From assembly GCA_025359915.1 (NCBI GenBank), contig JANYDE010000042.1, positions 1-64,000 on the forward strand: a stretch of DNA of 64,000 nt, given 5' to 3'. Of this stretch, positions 1-8,211 are shown piece after piece. The position numbers were made by a program, and so were the translations under genes. How positions within the stretch are numbered: position 1 is the first letter of the stretch; each line of letters starts with the position of its first letter. The notes below the pieces were generated by a model. That model searched no databases. It saw only the letters and a list, made by a program, of their open reading frames with translations, and was not told the origin of the DNA. The DNA comes from Chamaesiphon sp. 336R_metabinner_41. GTDB taxonomy: Bacteria; Cyanobacteriota; Cyanobacteriia; Cyanobacteriales; Chamaesiphonaceae.

Positions 1-101
1 TGAGAGTTGAGAAAAGTATTGCGAACTGGTATGAAGTACAAAAAAATTTATTTACATCTGTTGTCCGTGAATATATTGTAAATAATCTTGCCAGTACGTA
101 A
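1..101 (+). CDS. possible C-terminal end of a truncated gene
   Basis: A frame is open from the left edge (first full codon at base 3) to a TAA at 99-101. It would encode about 32 residues ending in YIVNNLAST. It stops 42 bp before the first CRISPR repeat, so the start of the gene would lie outside the window. I do not recognise the family, and a frame this short can be open by chance. If real it could be the last gene of a cas operon, but nothing in the residues shows that. The same bases could instead be an AT-rich CRISPR leader. Confidence 0.25.
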   Translation, partial: RVEKSIANWYEVQKNLFTSVVREYIVNNLAST

Positions 102-143
102 AATCACAACGCGATCGTTTTGTCAATGCGTAAGTCCTATCAT

Positions 144-1049
144 ATTGCATCCAGTCTTCGGGCTGGATGAGGATTGGAACTTCAGTTGAAATATTCATGA
201 GTTAATATTCTATCCTATTGCATCCAGTCTTCGGGCTGGATGAGGATTGGAACCGCGCATTTATCCACTCTGTCATTGATGGAGTTGCGATTGCATCCAG
301 TCTTCGGGCTGGATGAGGATTGGAACAGCCAATTTGTGATTTACTATTGACACCTCAGCGTAATTGCATCCAGTCTTCGGGCTGGATGAGGATTGGAACC
401 AGCGTCTTCAGCACAATATTGCAGTGCCACCATAGCATTGCATCCAGTCTTCGGGCTGGATGAGGATTGGAACAGATTCGGATGTACACCCAGGCAGATC
501 TACTTCTTATTGCATCCAGTCTTCGGGCTGGATGAGGATTGGAACAGCTATTTGGTGCTGACAATCCTGATGGACTGGTTATTGCATCCAGTCTTCGGGC
601 TGGATGAGGATTGGAACCTCAAAACTATAGGAGCGGTCAGGACGAGCAATAAATTGCATCCAGTCTTCGGGCTGGATGAGGATTGGAACATCTCCAGTTG
701 CATAGGCTAGCAAGTCTCGATCGATTGCATCCAGTCTTCGGGCTGGATGAGGATTGGAACGCCGTCTTGGGTGCGGAGGAAGTTTAGAATCTGGAGTGAT
801 TGCATCCAGTCTTCGGGCTGGATGAGGATTGGAACAATTTGACCTACTTTCAGGCGATCGAATCACCGATTGCATCCAGTCTTCGGGCTGGATGAGGATT
901 GGAACTAGGCGATTGCCCAACAGCAATACTGTAGCCATCATTGCATCCAGTCTTCGGGCTGGATGAGGATTGGAACAAAATACTTGTTTGAGCAAAACCT
1001 ACCAGAATTATTATTGCATCCGGCTTTAGGGCTGGATGAGGATGGGGGC
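144..1049 (+). CRISPR. CRISPR array, 13 repeats of 37 nt and 12 spacers
   Basis: Identical 37-nt repeats start at 144, 217, 290, 363, 437, 509, 581, 653, 724, 799, 869 and 940. A 13th degenerate copy at 1013-1049 has seven mismatches. Spacers are 33 to 38 nt and all different. The repeat begins ATTGCATCCAG and ends GAGGATTGGAAC. Two signs point to plus-strand transcription with the leader on the left: the degenerate repeat, normally at the trailer end, is on the right, and the GATTGGAAC end resembles the 3' ends (ACTGAAAC) of Synechocystis 6803 type I-D and III repeats. CATCCAG and CTGGATG inside the repeat form a hairpin stem. Subtype cannot be fixed because no cas gene is present in the window. 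Confidence 0.97.
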
Positions 1050-1106
1050 GAATAGACTTCACGGAATCGGGTACTCTAGAGATGTGGTGTACCAATCCGA
1101 GCATCT

Positions 1107-2225
1107 ATGCTAAACCTCAAGAATATTCTTTCTGTTTTATTGATATTTATTCCAGTTTCGATCTCAGGGCACTTTTTAGGATGGAGTGACCAAATTGTAT
1201 TTATCACTTCTGCCCTGGCAATTATTCCCTTGGCGGCATGGATGGGGACAGCGACGGAAGAAATCGCTGTTGTGATGGGGCCTGCTCTGGGAGGCTTGTT
1301 GAATGCCACTTTTGGGAATGCGACAGAGCTGATTATCGCGCTGGTTGCGCTCAATGCTGGCTTGGTAGATGTCGTCAAAGCTAGTATTACGGGTTCGATT
1401 ATTGGTAACTTATTGCTGGTAATGGGTTTTTCGATGTTGCTAGGTGGGTTGAAATACAAGGAACAGACGTTTCAACCAATTGTGGCGCGAGTGAGTGCGT
1501 CGAGTTTAAATTTGGCGGTGATTGCATTGTTGTTACCGACGGCAGTGGATTATACTTCGACAGGAATTGATAATCAGGCGATCGAGCAACTATCAATTGC
1601 CGTCTCGATCGTGTTAATTTGTGTCTACGGTTTGACGCTAGTATTTTCGATGAAGACTCACACATATCTCTACGATGTGAGTTTGGCAGACATGGATCCG
1701 GAGGAATTAGCAGCAGCAAATCTTGCTGGTGATGGTGGTCATGGGAAGGTGAATTTACCGCTGTGGATTGGCGTATTATTAGGTTGTACTTTATTAGTTG
1801 CGGTCGAGTCAGAATTTCTCGTTTCTACGCTAGAAGTTGCTACCAAAGAATTGGGTTTAACTGCTTTATTTACAGGGGTAATTCTCGTCCCAATTATTGG
1901 TAATGCCGCCGAACATGCAACAGCCGTAACGGTCGCGATGAAGGATAAAATGGATTTATCGGTATCTGTCGCGCTGGGTTCTAGTTTGCAGATTGCGCTA
2001 TTTGTCGCGCCGGTATTGGTATTGGCTGGATATATTATGGGCAAACCAATGGATTTGAATTTCAATCCATTTGAGCTAGTTGCGGTGATGGTATCGGTAT
2101 TGATTGCCAATTCAATTAGTTCTGATGGTCGATCGAACTGGCTGGAAGGTTCCTTATTATTGGCGGCTTATCTCGTCTTAGGATTTGCCTTCTATTTCCA
2201 TCCGGTCATCGAGGGTATTGGTTAA
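1107..2225 (+). CDS. cax: Calcium/proton exchanger (CaCA family, Cax type)
   Basis: This 372-residue polytopic membrane protein has the two diagnostic alpha-repeat motifs of the Ca2+/cation antiporter superfamily: GNATELI at about 70-76 and GNAAEHATA in the second half (about residue 262). The hydrophobic pattern fits about 11 transmembrane helices, with an acidic loop (MDPEELAA) near the middle as in Cax proteins. It should exchange cytosolic Ca2+, and perhaps other divalent cations, for protons. The length matches microbial Cax proteins. The ATG at 1107 is 57 bp after the last CRISPR repeat, and the gene does not appear to be co-transcribed with the array's other neighbours. The family is clear; the ion preference is inferred. 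Confidence 0.93.
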   Translation: MLNLKNILSVLLIFIPVSISGHFLGWSDQIVFITSALAIIPLAAWMGTATEEIAVVMGPALGGLLNATFGNATELIIALVALNAGLVDVVKASITGSIIGNLLLVMGFSMLLGGLKYKEQTFQPIVARVSASSLNLAVIALLLPTAVDYTSTGIDNQAIEQLSIAVSIVLICVYGLTLVFSMKTHTYLYDVSLADMDPEELAAANLAGDGGHGKVNLPLWIGVLLGCTLLVAVESEFLVSTLEVATKELGLTALFTGVILVPIIGNAAEHATAVTVAMKDKMDLSVSVALGSSLQIALFVAPVLVLAGYIMGKPMDLNFNPFELVAVMVSVLIANSISSDGRSNWLEGSLLLAAYLVLGFAFYFHPVIEGIG

Positions 2226-2282
2226 TTCATTGTCAATATTGACTAGTCTTTTTAATAGTAATTTATCACTTATTTCATCCTC

Positions 2283-2804
2283 ATGCGTAATATCTTAATT
2301 GGATTAACGATCGCGGCGGCTACCATCGTAACGACGATCGATCTCAGTCTTGCTGCCGAACCCAATCTCAACGAAGTTCTAGCTGGTAAAACTGTCCCAA
2401 ATACGATCGAACTCAAAGATCTCACACCCCAATGGCGAGGACTTAGCACCAGCGGACAATTTGAAATCGGTAACAATTTTCAAACGATGTTTGCTTCATT
2501 TTTGGGTGGATCTTTGAATGCTAGCTACTACACCAAAGGTCAAACAATCTCCCTGGCCGGAGAGACTTACCTGGTGGCATATAGTCTACAAGAACAACCA
2601 GATAAAATCAATACAAATACCAAGCTAACATTGTCATTACTCAATCTCAAAACTATTGGTAGTTTGACAAATATTCGTGGTTTCAATTTGGCAACCGAAA
2701 CCGTCATGTTAGAGAAACAATTGCAGGGAGTGCGGACGATGCTGACACCGCATAGGTCTATACCGCCGTCTGAAAAATCACCGGCTAATCCTCGCCGTAA
2801 GTAG
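2283..2804 (+). CDS. small exported protein of unknown function
   Basis: This 173-residue protein has a clear Sec signal: a short basic start (MRN), a hydrophobic run to about residue 22, and a likely cleavage near LSLAA. The mature part is polar with no motif I recognise; the tail is rich in proline, serine and basic residues (PANPRRK). It starts 57 bp after the exchanger stop on the same strand, so co-transcription is possible, and is followed by a 42-bp perfect palindrome that may end the transcript. The reading frame and signal peptide are convincing; I assign no function. Confidence 0.6.
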   Translation: MRNILIGLTIAAATIVTTIDLSLAAEPNLNEVLAGKTVPNTIELKDLTPQWRGLSTSGQFEIGNNFQTMFASFLGGSLNASYYTKGQTISLAGETYLVAYSLQEQPDKINTNTKLTLSLLNLKTIGSLTNIRGFNLATETVMLEKQLQGVRTMLTPHRSIPPSEKSPANPRRK

Positions 2805-2874
2805 AATAATTGTTTCATTCTCAAATCGAGTTAGTAATTAAATAAAATCCAGAACTCTCAATATCTGGTGCGAT

Positions 2875-2916
2875 AGAGCGAGTAGGGGCAATTCATGAAT
2901 TGCCCCTACTCGCTCT
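2875..2916. repeat. 42-bp perfect palindrome, dispersed family A
   Basis: A gap-free palindrome with arms AGAGCG followed by AGTAGGGGCAATTC. The inner 30 bp recur exactly at the heart of the palindrome at 42958-43011. It lies after the small exported protein gene and could act as a bidirectional terminator, although no T-tract follows closely. Confidence 0.85.
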
Positions 2917-3038
2917 GTCGGAGTAAAACGATAAGTGATTTAATCCACGATGTCTAAGAACCATTTATGGGATAAAAACGCTCGATCGGCACCGTACCCC
3001 ACAGAACGATCGTAGACTAGATCTACACTACCCCAAAC

Positions 3039-4568
3039 TTGTCCCCGTCCATGTCTAGCGATCCTGATTACCTCCAGAAAATCCTCACGGCTGCTGTCTA
3101 TGATGTGGCAATCGAATCACCTCTAGACCATGCCCCCATTCTATCAGAGCGGCTCAACAATCAAATCTTGCTTAAGCGAGAAGACATGCAGCCCGTCTTT
3201 TCCTTCAAGCTGCGGGGTGCCTATAACAAAATGGCAAAACTTTCGCCGGAATTATTAGCACGGGGGGTAATCGCCGCGTCAGCCGGAAATCACGCTCAGG
3301 GTGTCGCGCTCGGTGCCAAACGATTGGGTACGACAGCGACAATCGTCATGCCTGTGACGACTCCACAAATGAAGGTAAATGCAGTCGCAGCCAGAGGTGG
3401 AGAGGTAATCTTGTGGGGTGAGACCTATGATGATGCCTATGCTCATGCCTGTCAGCTTGGGGCAGAGCGAGGGTTGACTTTTATCCACCCTTTCGACGAT
3501 CCGGATGTAATTGCCGGACAGGGGACGATTGGGATGGAGATCCTGCGTCAGTATCAACAACCGATTCATGCGATCTTCGTGGCGATTGGGGGCGGTGGTT
3601 TGATTGCAGGAATTGCGGCGTATGTGAAGCGACTGTATCCTGAGACGAAGATTATTGGGGTGGAACCTGTCGATGCCGATGCGATGAATCGATCGCTCAA
3701 AGCTGGCGAACGGGTTAAACTCGATCGAGTGGGTTTATTCGCCGATGGGGTGGCGGTAAAGGAAGTAGGTGTCGAAACCTTCCGGCTGTGTCAACAGTAC
3801 GTTGACGAGGTGATTTTGGTCGATACAGATGATATCTGTGCGGCGATTAAAGATGTCTTCGAGGACACTCGATCGATCTTAGAGCCTGCGGGGGCACTAT
3901 CGATCGCCGGAGCCAAAGCTTATGTAGAGCGGGAAGGCATCGAGGGCAAAACTCTAGTCGCTGTAGCCTGTGGCGCGAATATGAATTTCAACAGGCTACG
4001 ATTTGTTGCCGAGCGTGCCGAAGTTGGCGAACGGCGGGAAGCAATTTTAGCGGTAACTATTCCCGAAGAGCGGGGCAGTTTTCGCCGCTTTTGTACCTGC
4101 TTGGGTACCCACAATCTGACCGAATTTAACTACCGGATGGCAAATACCACCGAAGCCCATATTTTCGTCGGTGTTCAAATCCAAAATCGGGCAGAGACGG
4201 CGATTATTATTGCTAAATTAGCAGCCGAGGACTTTAAGACACTCGATCTCACCGACGATGAAATGGCAAAACTCCATCTCCGTCATCTCGTCGGCGGACG
4301 TTCCCCTGTCGCTCAAGATGAGCTGCTCTATCGATTTGAATTTCCCGAACGTACTGGTGGATTAATTAAATTTCTCCATAGTATGAATCCCGATTGGAAT
4401 ATTAGTCTCTTTCACTATCGCAATCATGGGGCTGATTATGGTCGAATTTTGATTGGGATTGAAGTTCCAGCGTCAGAGATGACAGAATGGTATGATTTTC
4501 TCGATCGAACCCCCTACCGCTACTGGGACGAACGCACCAATCCCGCCTATCAACTATTTCTGAGCTAA
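3039..4568 (+). CDS. ilvA: Threonine ammonia-lyase, biosynthetic (isoleucine pathway)
   Basis: A 509-residue PLP enzyme that deaminates threonine to 2-oxobutanoate, the first step of isoleucine synthesis. SFKLRGAYNK carries the PLP lysine (K57), and GGGGLIAG binds the cofactor phosphate. The catalytic domain covers about residues 15-330. The rest matches the two C-terminal ACT-like regulatory domains of the long biosynthetic form (EERGSFRRFCTCLG and ERTGGLIKFL are typical of their starts), so allosteric control by isoleucine and valine is expected. Length fits long-form IlvA. The ATG at 3039 is used; a second ATG four codons later is also possible. Confidence 0.96.
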   Translation: MSPSMSSDPDYLQKILTAAVYDVAIESPLDHAPILSERLNNQILLKREDMQPVFSFKLRGAYNKMAKLSPELLARGVIAASAGNHAQGVALGAKRLGTTATIVMPVTTPQMKVNAVAARGGEVILWGETYDDAYAHACQLGAERGLTFIHPFDDPDVIAGQGTIGMEILRQYQQPIHAIFVAIGGGGLIAGIAAYVKRLYPETKIIGVEPVDADAMNRSLKAGERVKLDRVGLFADGVAVKEVGVETFRLCQQYVDEVILVDTDDICAAIKDVFEDTRSILEPAGALSIAGAKAYVEREGIEGKTLVAVACGANMNFNRLRFVAERAEVGERREAILAVTIPEERGSFRRFCTCLGTHNLTEFNYRMANTTEAHIFVGVQIQNRAETAIIIAKLAAEDFKTLDLTDDEMAKLHLRHLVGGRSPVAQDELLYRFEFPERTGGLIKFLHSMNPDWNISLFHYRNHGADYGRILIGIEVPASEMTEWYDFLDRTPYRYWDERTNPAYQLFLS

Positions 4569-4624
4569 CTCTTACCTCCTCCCCTGTGTATACACAAGTA
4601 GAAACTAGCTTCGTTTGAGGTGGT

Positions 4625-4705
4625 GTTACCCCCCCCCAACCCCCCCTTATAAAGGGGGGGCTTTACCCTCCTCCCCTTGAAAAGGGGAGGACTGAGGTGG
4701 GGTAA
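4625..4705. repeat. GC-rich inverted repeat, dispersed family E
   Basis: Begins GTTACCCC and ends GGGGTAA, with two internal hairpins: poly-C, TTATAAA, poly-G, and then CTCCCCTT with AAGGGGAG. It lies between the convergent ends of ilvA and the pseudopilin gene. A related copy is at 50260-50426. Confidence 0.8.
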
Positions 4706-4725
4706 AGATCTCTGCCGCACCCAAC

Positions 4726-7700
4726 CTACTTCCGTCTAAACACATCCTGCTGAAGATAAATCACACTCGGAGTCATCGGTGGCAACTGCGGGAAAGCATT
4801 AAAATTAGTCTCATAATTAAAATTCCGATTAGGTGCGTTAAAGTACGACTCATCATATCCACCAGGTCGAAACTCTCCGCTGGATTCGAGTGGAGTGCCT
4901 AAGCTGACCATCGAACCACGATAGTTGAGCGTTTGACCGCTCCAGTCTTCTAATAGACGCATATAGTTGTTTAAACCACCACTATAAGGCCAATAATTTC
5001 CATAGCCACGACCCACACCTAAATTACCTCGACTCTGATTGGTAAAAGATAGGAAGGCAGCATTGACAGAAGTAGTTTGAGCAGCATACATTACACCTAA
5101 AGTCGATCGAGTCGGTTTACTAGTCGTCCAAGGTGAATTATCCACCTTACCGTCATAGATATATGGATATGGATTGATCACACAATTTATCTCAGCGGTG
5201 GGAATCTTTGCTGGATCGGTAGTCGTGCTAGGGCTAAGACAATTAACAGAGAGTACGGTAATCGTGTCTGCCATTACAGCAGCAGATCTTGTGGCAAAAG
5301 TATTATAGTCTCCTTGTAAGTAAATCGCTTGGTCACTAACGATCGTCATTGGAGCGGGTAAATTTTTGCCCCCATTAAAGGCAAAAGCATAGGGACTCAT
5401 CCGTGTATAACCGCTGGTATTTGGATATTTCCGGTAATAATCTAAGATAATTGGCTGACCAGTCGTTGGATCGATAACTTTATTATAATTAGCATCTAGC
5501 TTATAGATTGGTTCGGCTTCTTTAGGTAAAACATCCGCATTCAAAGCGGCCTTTGTCGTGCTACCATCCAAAAAGTCATTGACGTTGGCATAAAAAACCA
5601 GTCCGGCTTCAGTTCTATCTGCCGCAGCTAGTCCGAGATGGTCAAAGCTACCGATGGCAGCAGTGCTGTTAATGGGTGCGCGGACGAATAACAATCCATT
5701 ACCTGATGATGCATCAGCAACGGGAGGATATGTAGGGGGAATTGTCGGATCTCCACTATTGAGAGCTGTAAGTAAATTCGGACTTTCGGCGGGAGCCGTC
5801 AGATCCAGCTCCGACAATGACACAAAGCGACCATCCCGATTCCACACGGTCAAACTCTCGATGTTGGTCTGCAAAGAACGGATCCAGCGATATTCTCGCC
5901 AATCATACATTCCCGTGGGATCCGCATTCAATACTTGGGCATTTGCAGGTGCAATTCCGATCGCATCGAGTAACAAGGAAATAACTTTAGGTGTAGGTTT
6001 TGCGTCTGGAGTTGTACCATCCCAAACCCACGGGACATAAAGTTCCAGTGGTGTTGGCGGAGTGTTGCCATTGTAACCATGATTTTTGGCAATTACTTGA
6101 ATCGGCGCAGGGAGAAAGCAACTACGCCGAGCTTTGGCAATACTAGCTGGTGATGCCGATGAGATCGTCGCAATTTGATTTGGTGTTAGTCCAATATTTA
6201 AAGTAGGATCGGCGAGTAAAGTTGCGAAGGTCGATCGAACATTAGCTGGTAATGTACCATTAGCTGAGACATCAGCATAGTCTGTTGGCATCCTTGCACT
6301 TGAAATCGCCACTTGCAAAGCTCTCAAGACTTTATCGATTTTATTCGCACCCAATGCTGCTGTCGTCGTTTCGATAGGGACACTAGCGTATTTGAGGATA
6401 TCTCTAGTTCGATCCGTTGAACCATCAGTCGGTTGGGCGCAAAATTTCGCCTCTTCTTCAATGTTATCGCGAGTCAACACCAGCACGGGCTGCTGTAAGC
6501 TGGTGATTTGACCCAAATCCAACTGAGTGCATTTGAAGTTAGTACCTTGTCGATTTGGATCGATATAGTTCGCTGGTGGATCTTGTCCGGGGGTATATGT
6601 CGTCGTACAGGTTCCACCGCGAGCATTTACACCACTTTGAATCGACGTAAAATTAAATGGGATTGCCCTGGTCGGGGTCATATCTAGTCGCAGATCTGCT
6701 TTACCAAAGTATTCACCAATTTCGTTGGTAAAATAGTTACGCTTGCGCAACAAACTTGCTTCTGGTGGACTCAAGGCGACTATCCCACTAGCTTTATTGG
6801 CAACGCGACCCCCAAACTTATTAACATCACTTGTAGACAAGGGATTTGTCCCAATCGAACCGTAAGCTGGAAAATTTGCATAGGTAGGTGGATTGATACC
6901 AGTCAGGACTCTAGCCGTACCATTTTGTTCTGTATACTGAGCATCAACTCGATTATAAATATCTCCACCTACAGTCACTTGACTCAAGAAATCGATCGCT
7001 GTTGTACCCAGCGGATTAGGTGTGACGGGGGTTGGTTGAACGTAAAGATTGGCATTGGTATGAACTCTGCCTGTCAATGTCATTGGGGACGTTGAGTTGA
7101 TCTCCAAATCCTGAGCGTAAAAAGCCGCAAACTGAAATAGCGGGATAATCTGACTCTTAAAGTCCATTTGCAAGACTGTTTGAGTATCACCACGCTGAGA
7201 CGATCCGACCGGATCTGCTGAATCTATTTTTGCCGCAGTAGAGTAGACTGTATATCGATATTGCTGTGAATTCAAGCCTGCATAAAGTTGTCCAGAAGGA
7301 ATCACCGATGGCACTGGAGCTTTCAATGGCAATACTGTTGGATCGTAAATTGTTTTATCTGCTACGAAAGTAAAGGCAGTATAGTCAATCTTTTTGCTGA
7401 CATTTGCCGATTGGACTGTACCACTACTACTACTACTAACTTTCGCTGAATTATTATTATATTTAAAGGCATAATTCCGACACTCAAAATCATTGTCAGT
7501 ATCGGATGATCCGGTACTAATCGGGATCGGAAAACAATTAGCAATATTTGCAGGTGTAACTGACTCATCAGCAGTAGTTTGACCCGGACTCAGACCTGTG
7601 GGGACAGCATAACCGATGAACCGCTGGCGCAATCGATCGGCACGTTTATTTAGTCCTGATTCTGCTGCATAAAAAGTATTGGTGCCATCGATATAAGCAT

Positions 7701-7911
7701 TTGTGGATGACTTGCTGAGATTTGTAATTGTTAAGTACGCACCCATCATACTAAACATGAGTACACTTAAAATCGAGACGATCATCATCGCATAGCCTTG
7801 CTCCTGTTGGGGGTTTTGCTGTGCGATTTGCTGTGCTCGGATGATCAAGTGAATGAGTTTTTTATGCTCTATTTGCTCTGATAGATCGTGCTTTTGGTGC
7901 TTACTCAACAT
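4726..7911 (-). CDS. Large PilX/HpsA-like pseudopilin-type surface protein
   Basis: A 1061-residue protein with a type IV pilin-like N terminus: a leader ending in Gly39, then a single hydrophobic helix at about 40-63. YAAESGLN at 81-88 is the signature that follows this helix in PilX-type minor pilins. The C terminus (FNYETNF, LPPMTP) resembles cyanobacterial HpsA-type proteins of hormogonium polysaccharide secretion. The body is low in charge and rich in Asn, Thr, Ser and Pro, as expected outside the cell. The usual glutamate at +5 of the mature pilin helix is not evident. No other pilus genes are adjacent. It probably joins a type IV pilus or polysaccharide secretion machine; the exact family is uncertain. 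Confidence 0.7.
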   Translation of the reverse strand: MLSKHQKHDLSEQIEHKKLIHLIIRAQQIAQQNPQQEQGYAMMIVSILSVLMFSMMGAYLTITNLSKSSTNAYIDGTNTFYAAESGLNKRADRLRQRFIGYAVPTGLSPGQTTADESVTPANIANCFPIPISTGSSDTDNDFECRNYAFKYNNNSAKVSSSSSGTVQSANVSKKIDYTAFTFVADKTIYDPTVLPLKAPVPSVIPSGQLYAGLNSQQYRYTVYSTAAKIDSADPVGSSQRGDTQTVLQMDFKSQIIPLFQFAAFYAQDLEINSTSPMTLTGRVHTNANLYVQPTPVTPNPLGTTAIDFLSQVTVGGDIYNRVDAQYTEQNGTARVLTGINPPTYANFPAYGSIGTNPLSTSDVNKFGGRVANKASGIVALSPPEASLLRKRNYFTNEIGEYFGKADLRLDMTPTRAIPFNFTSIQSGVNARGGTCTTTYTPGQDPPANYIDPNRQGTNFKCTQLDLGQITSLQQPVLVLTRDNIEEEAKFCAQPTDGSTDRTRDILKYASVPIETTTAALGANKIDKVLRALQVAISSARMPTDYADVSANGTLPANVRSTFATLLADPTLNIGLTPNQIATISSASPASIAKARRSCFLPAPIQVIAKNHGYNGNTPPTPLELYVPWVWDGTTPDAKPTPKVISLLLDAIGIAPANAQVLNADPTGMYDWREYRWIRSLQTNIESLTVWNRDGRFVSLSELDLTAPAESPNLLTALNSGDPTIPPTYPPVADASSGNGLLFVRAPINSTAAIGSFDHLGLAAADRTEAGLVFYANVNDFLDGSTTKAALNADVLPKEAEPIYKLDANYNKVIDPTTGQPIILDYYRKYPNTSGYTRMSPYAFAFNGGKNLPAPMTIVSDQAIYLQGDYNTFATRSAAVMADTITVLSVNCLSPSTTTDPAKIPTAEINCVINPYPYIYDGKVDNSPWTTSKPTRSTLGVMYAAQTTSVNAAFLSFTNQSRGNLGVGRGYGNYWPYSGGLNNYMRLLEDWSGQTLNYRGSMVSLGTPLESSGEFRPGGYDESYFNAPNRNFNYETNFNAFPQLPPMTPSVIYLQQDVFRRK

Positions 7912-8066
7912 TGACTTGTGAAATTTTGTAAGGTATTAAATCCATCTCAAATAGTATTTTTATCGATCGGTGTCGATATCAGATTTTATCGATTTCTATT
8001 ATTATTCTACCCAGCATTCAATTACAAATTAAGATCCGCGTCACATTCAATCCTCAGATCTTGCCC

Positions 8067-8112
8067 ATAAAAAGAATCACAGAGATTTAGATCTAACTAA
8101 ATCTCTGTGATT
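8067..8112 (-). terminator. Intrinsic terminator of the caspase-fold gene
   Basis: A perfect 16-bp stem (8075-8090 with 8097-8112, 6-nt loop) is followed on the minus strand by CTTTTTATG. It sits 100 bp past the stop of the leftward caspase-like gene and before the pseudopilin gene start, so it should separate the two transcripts. Confidence 0.85.
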
Positions 8113-8211
8113 GGGTACAATTTACGATCGATATAACAGTCGCCATATGGGTGCTACGACTTGACTCGTACGATCGATCGGCGGCAAAAGACTGACTCTG
8201 GCTCAGGTTGA

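Noticed and set aside
836-868. Spacer 10 shares about 14 bases with 30042 (CAGGCGATCGAATC), suggesting self-targeting
   Set aside because: The match is short and centred on the very common GCGATCG core; it is far below a 33-nt protospacer match.
355-1104. Several open frames of 69 to 138 codons across the CRISPR array
   Set aside because: They translate the 37-nt repeat over and over (for example SNPHPARRLDA) and are products of the repeat, not genes.
8067-8112. 16-bp stem as a mobile palindrome
   Set aside because: It has a T-tract on the minus strand and right position after a stop codon, so a terminator explains it fully.
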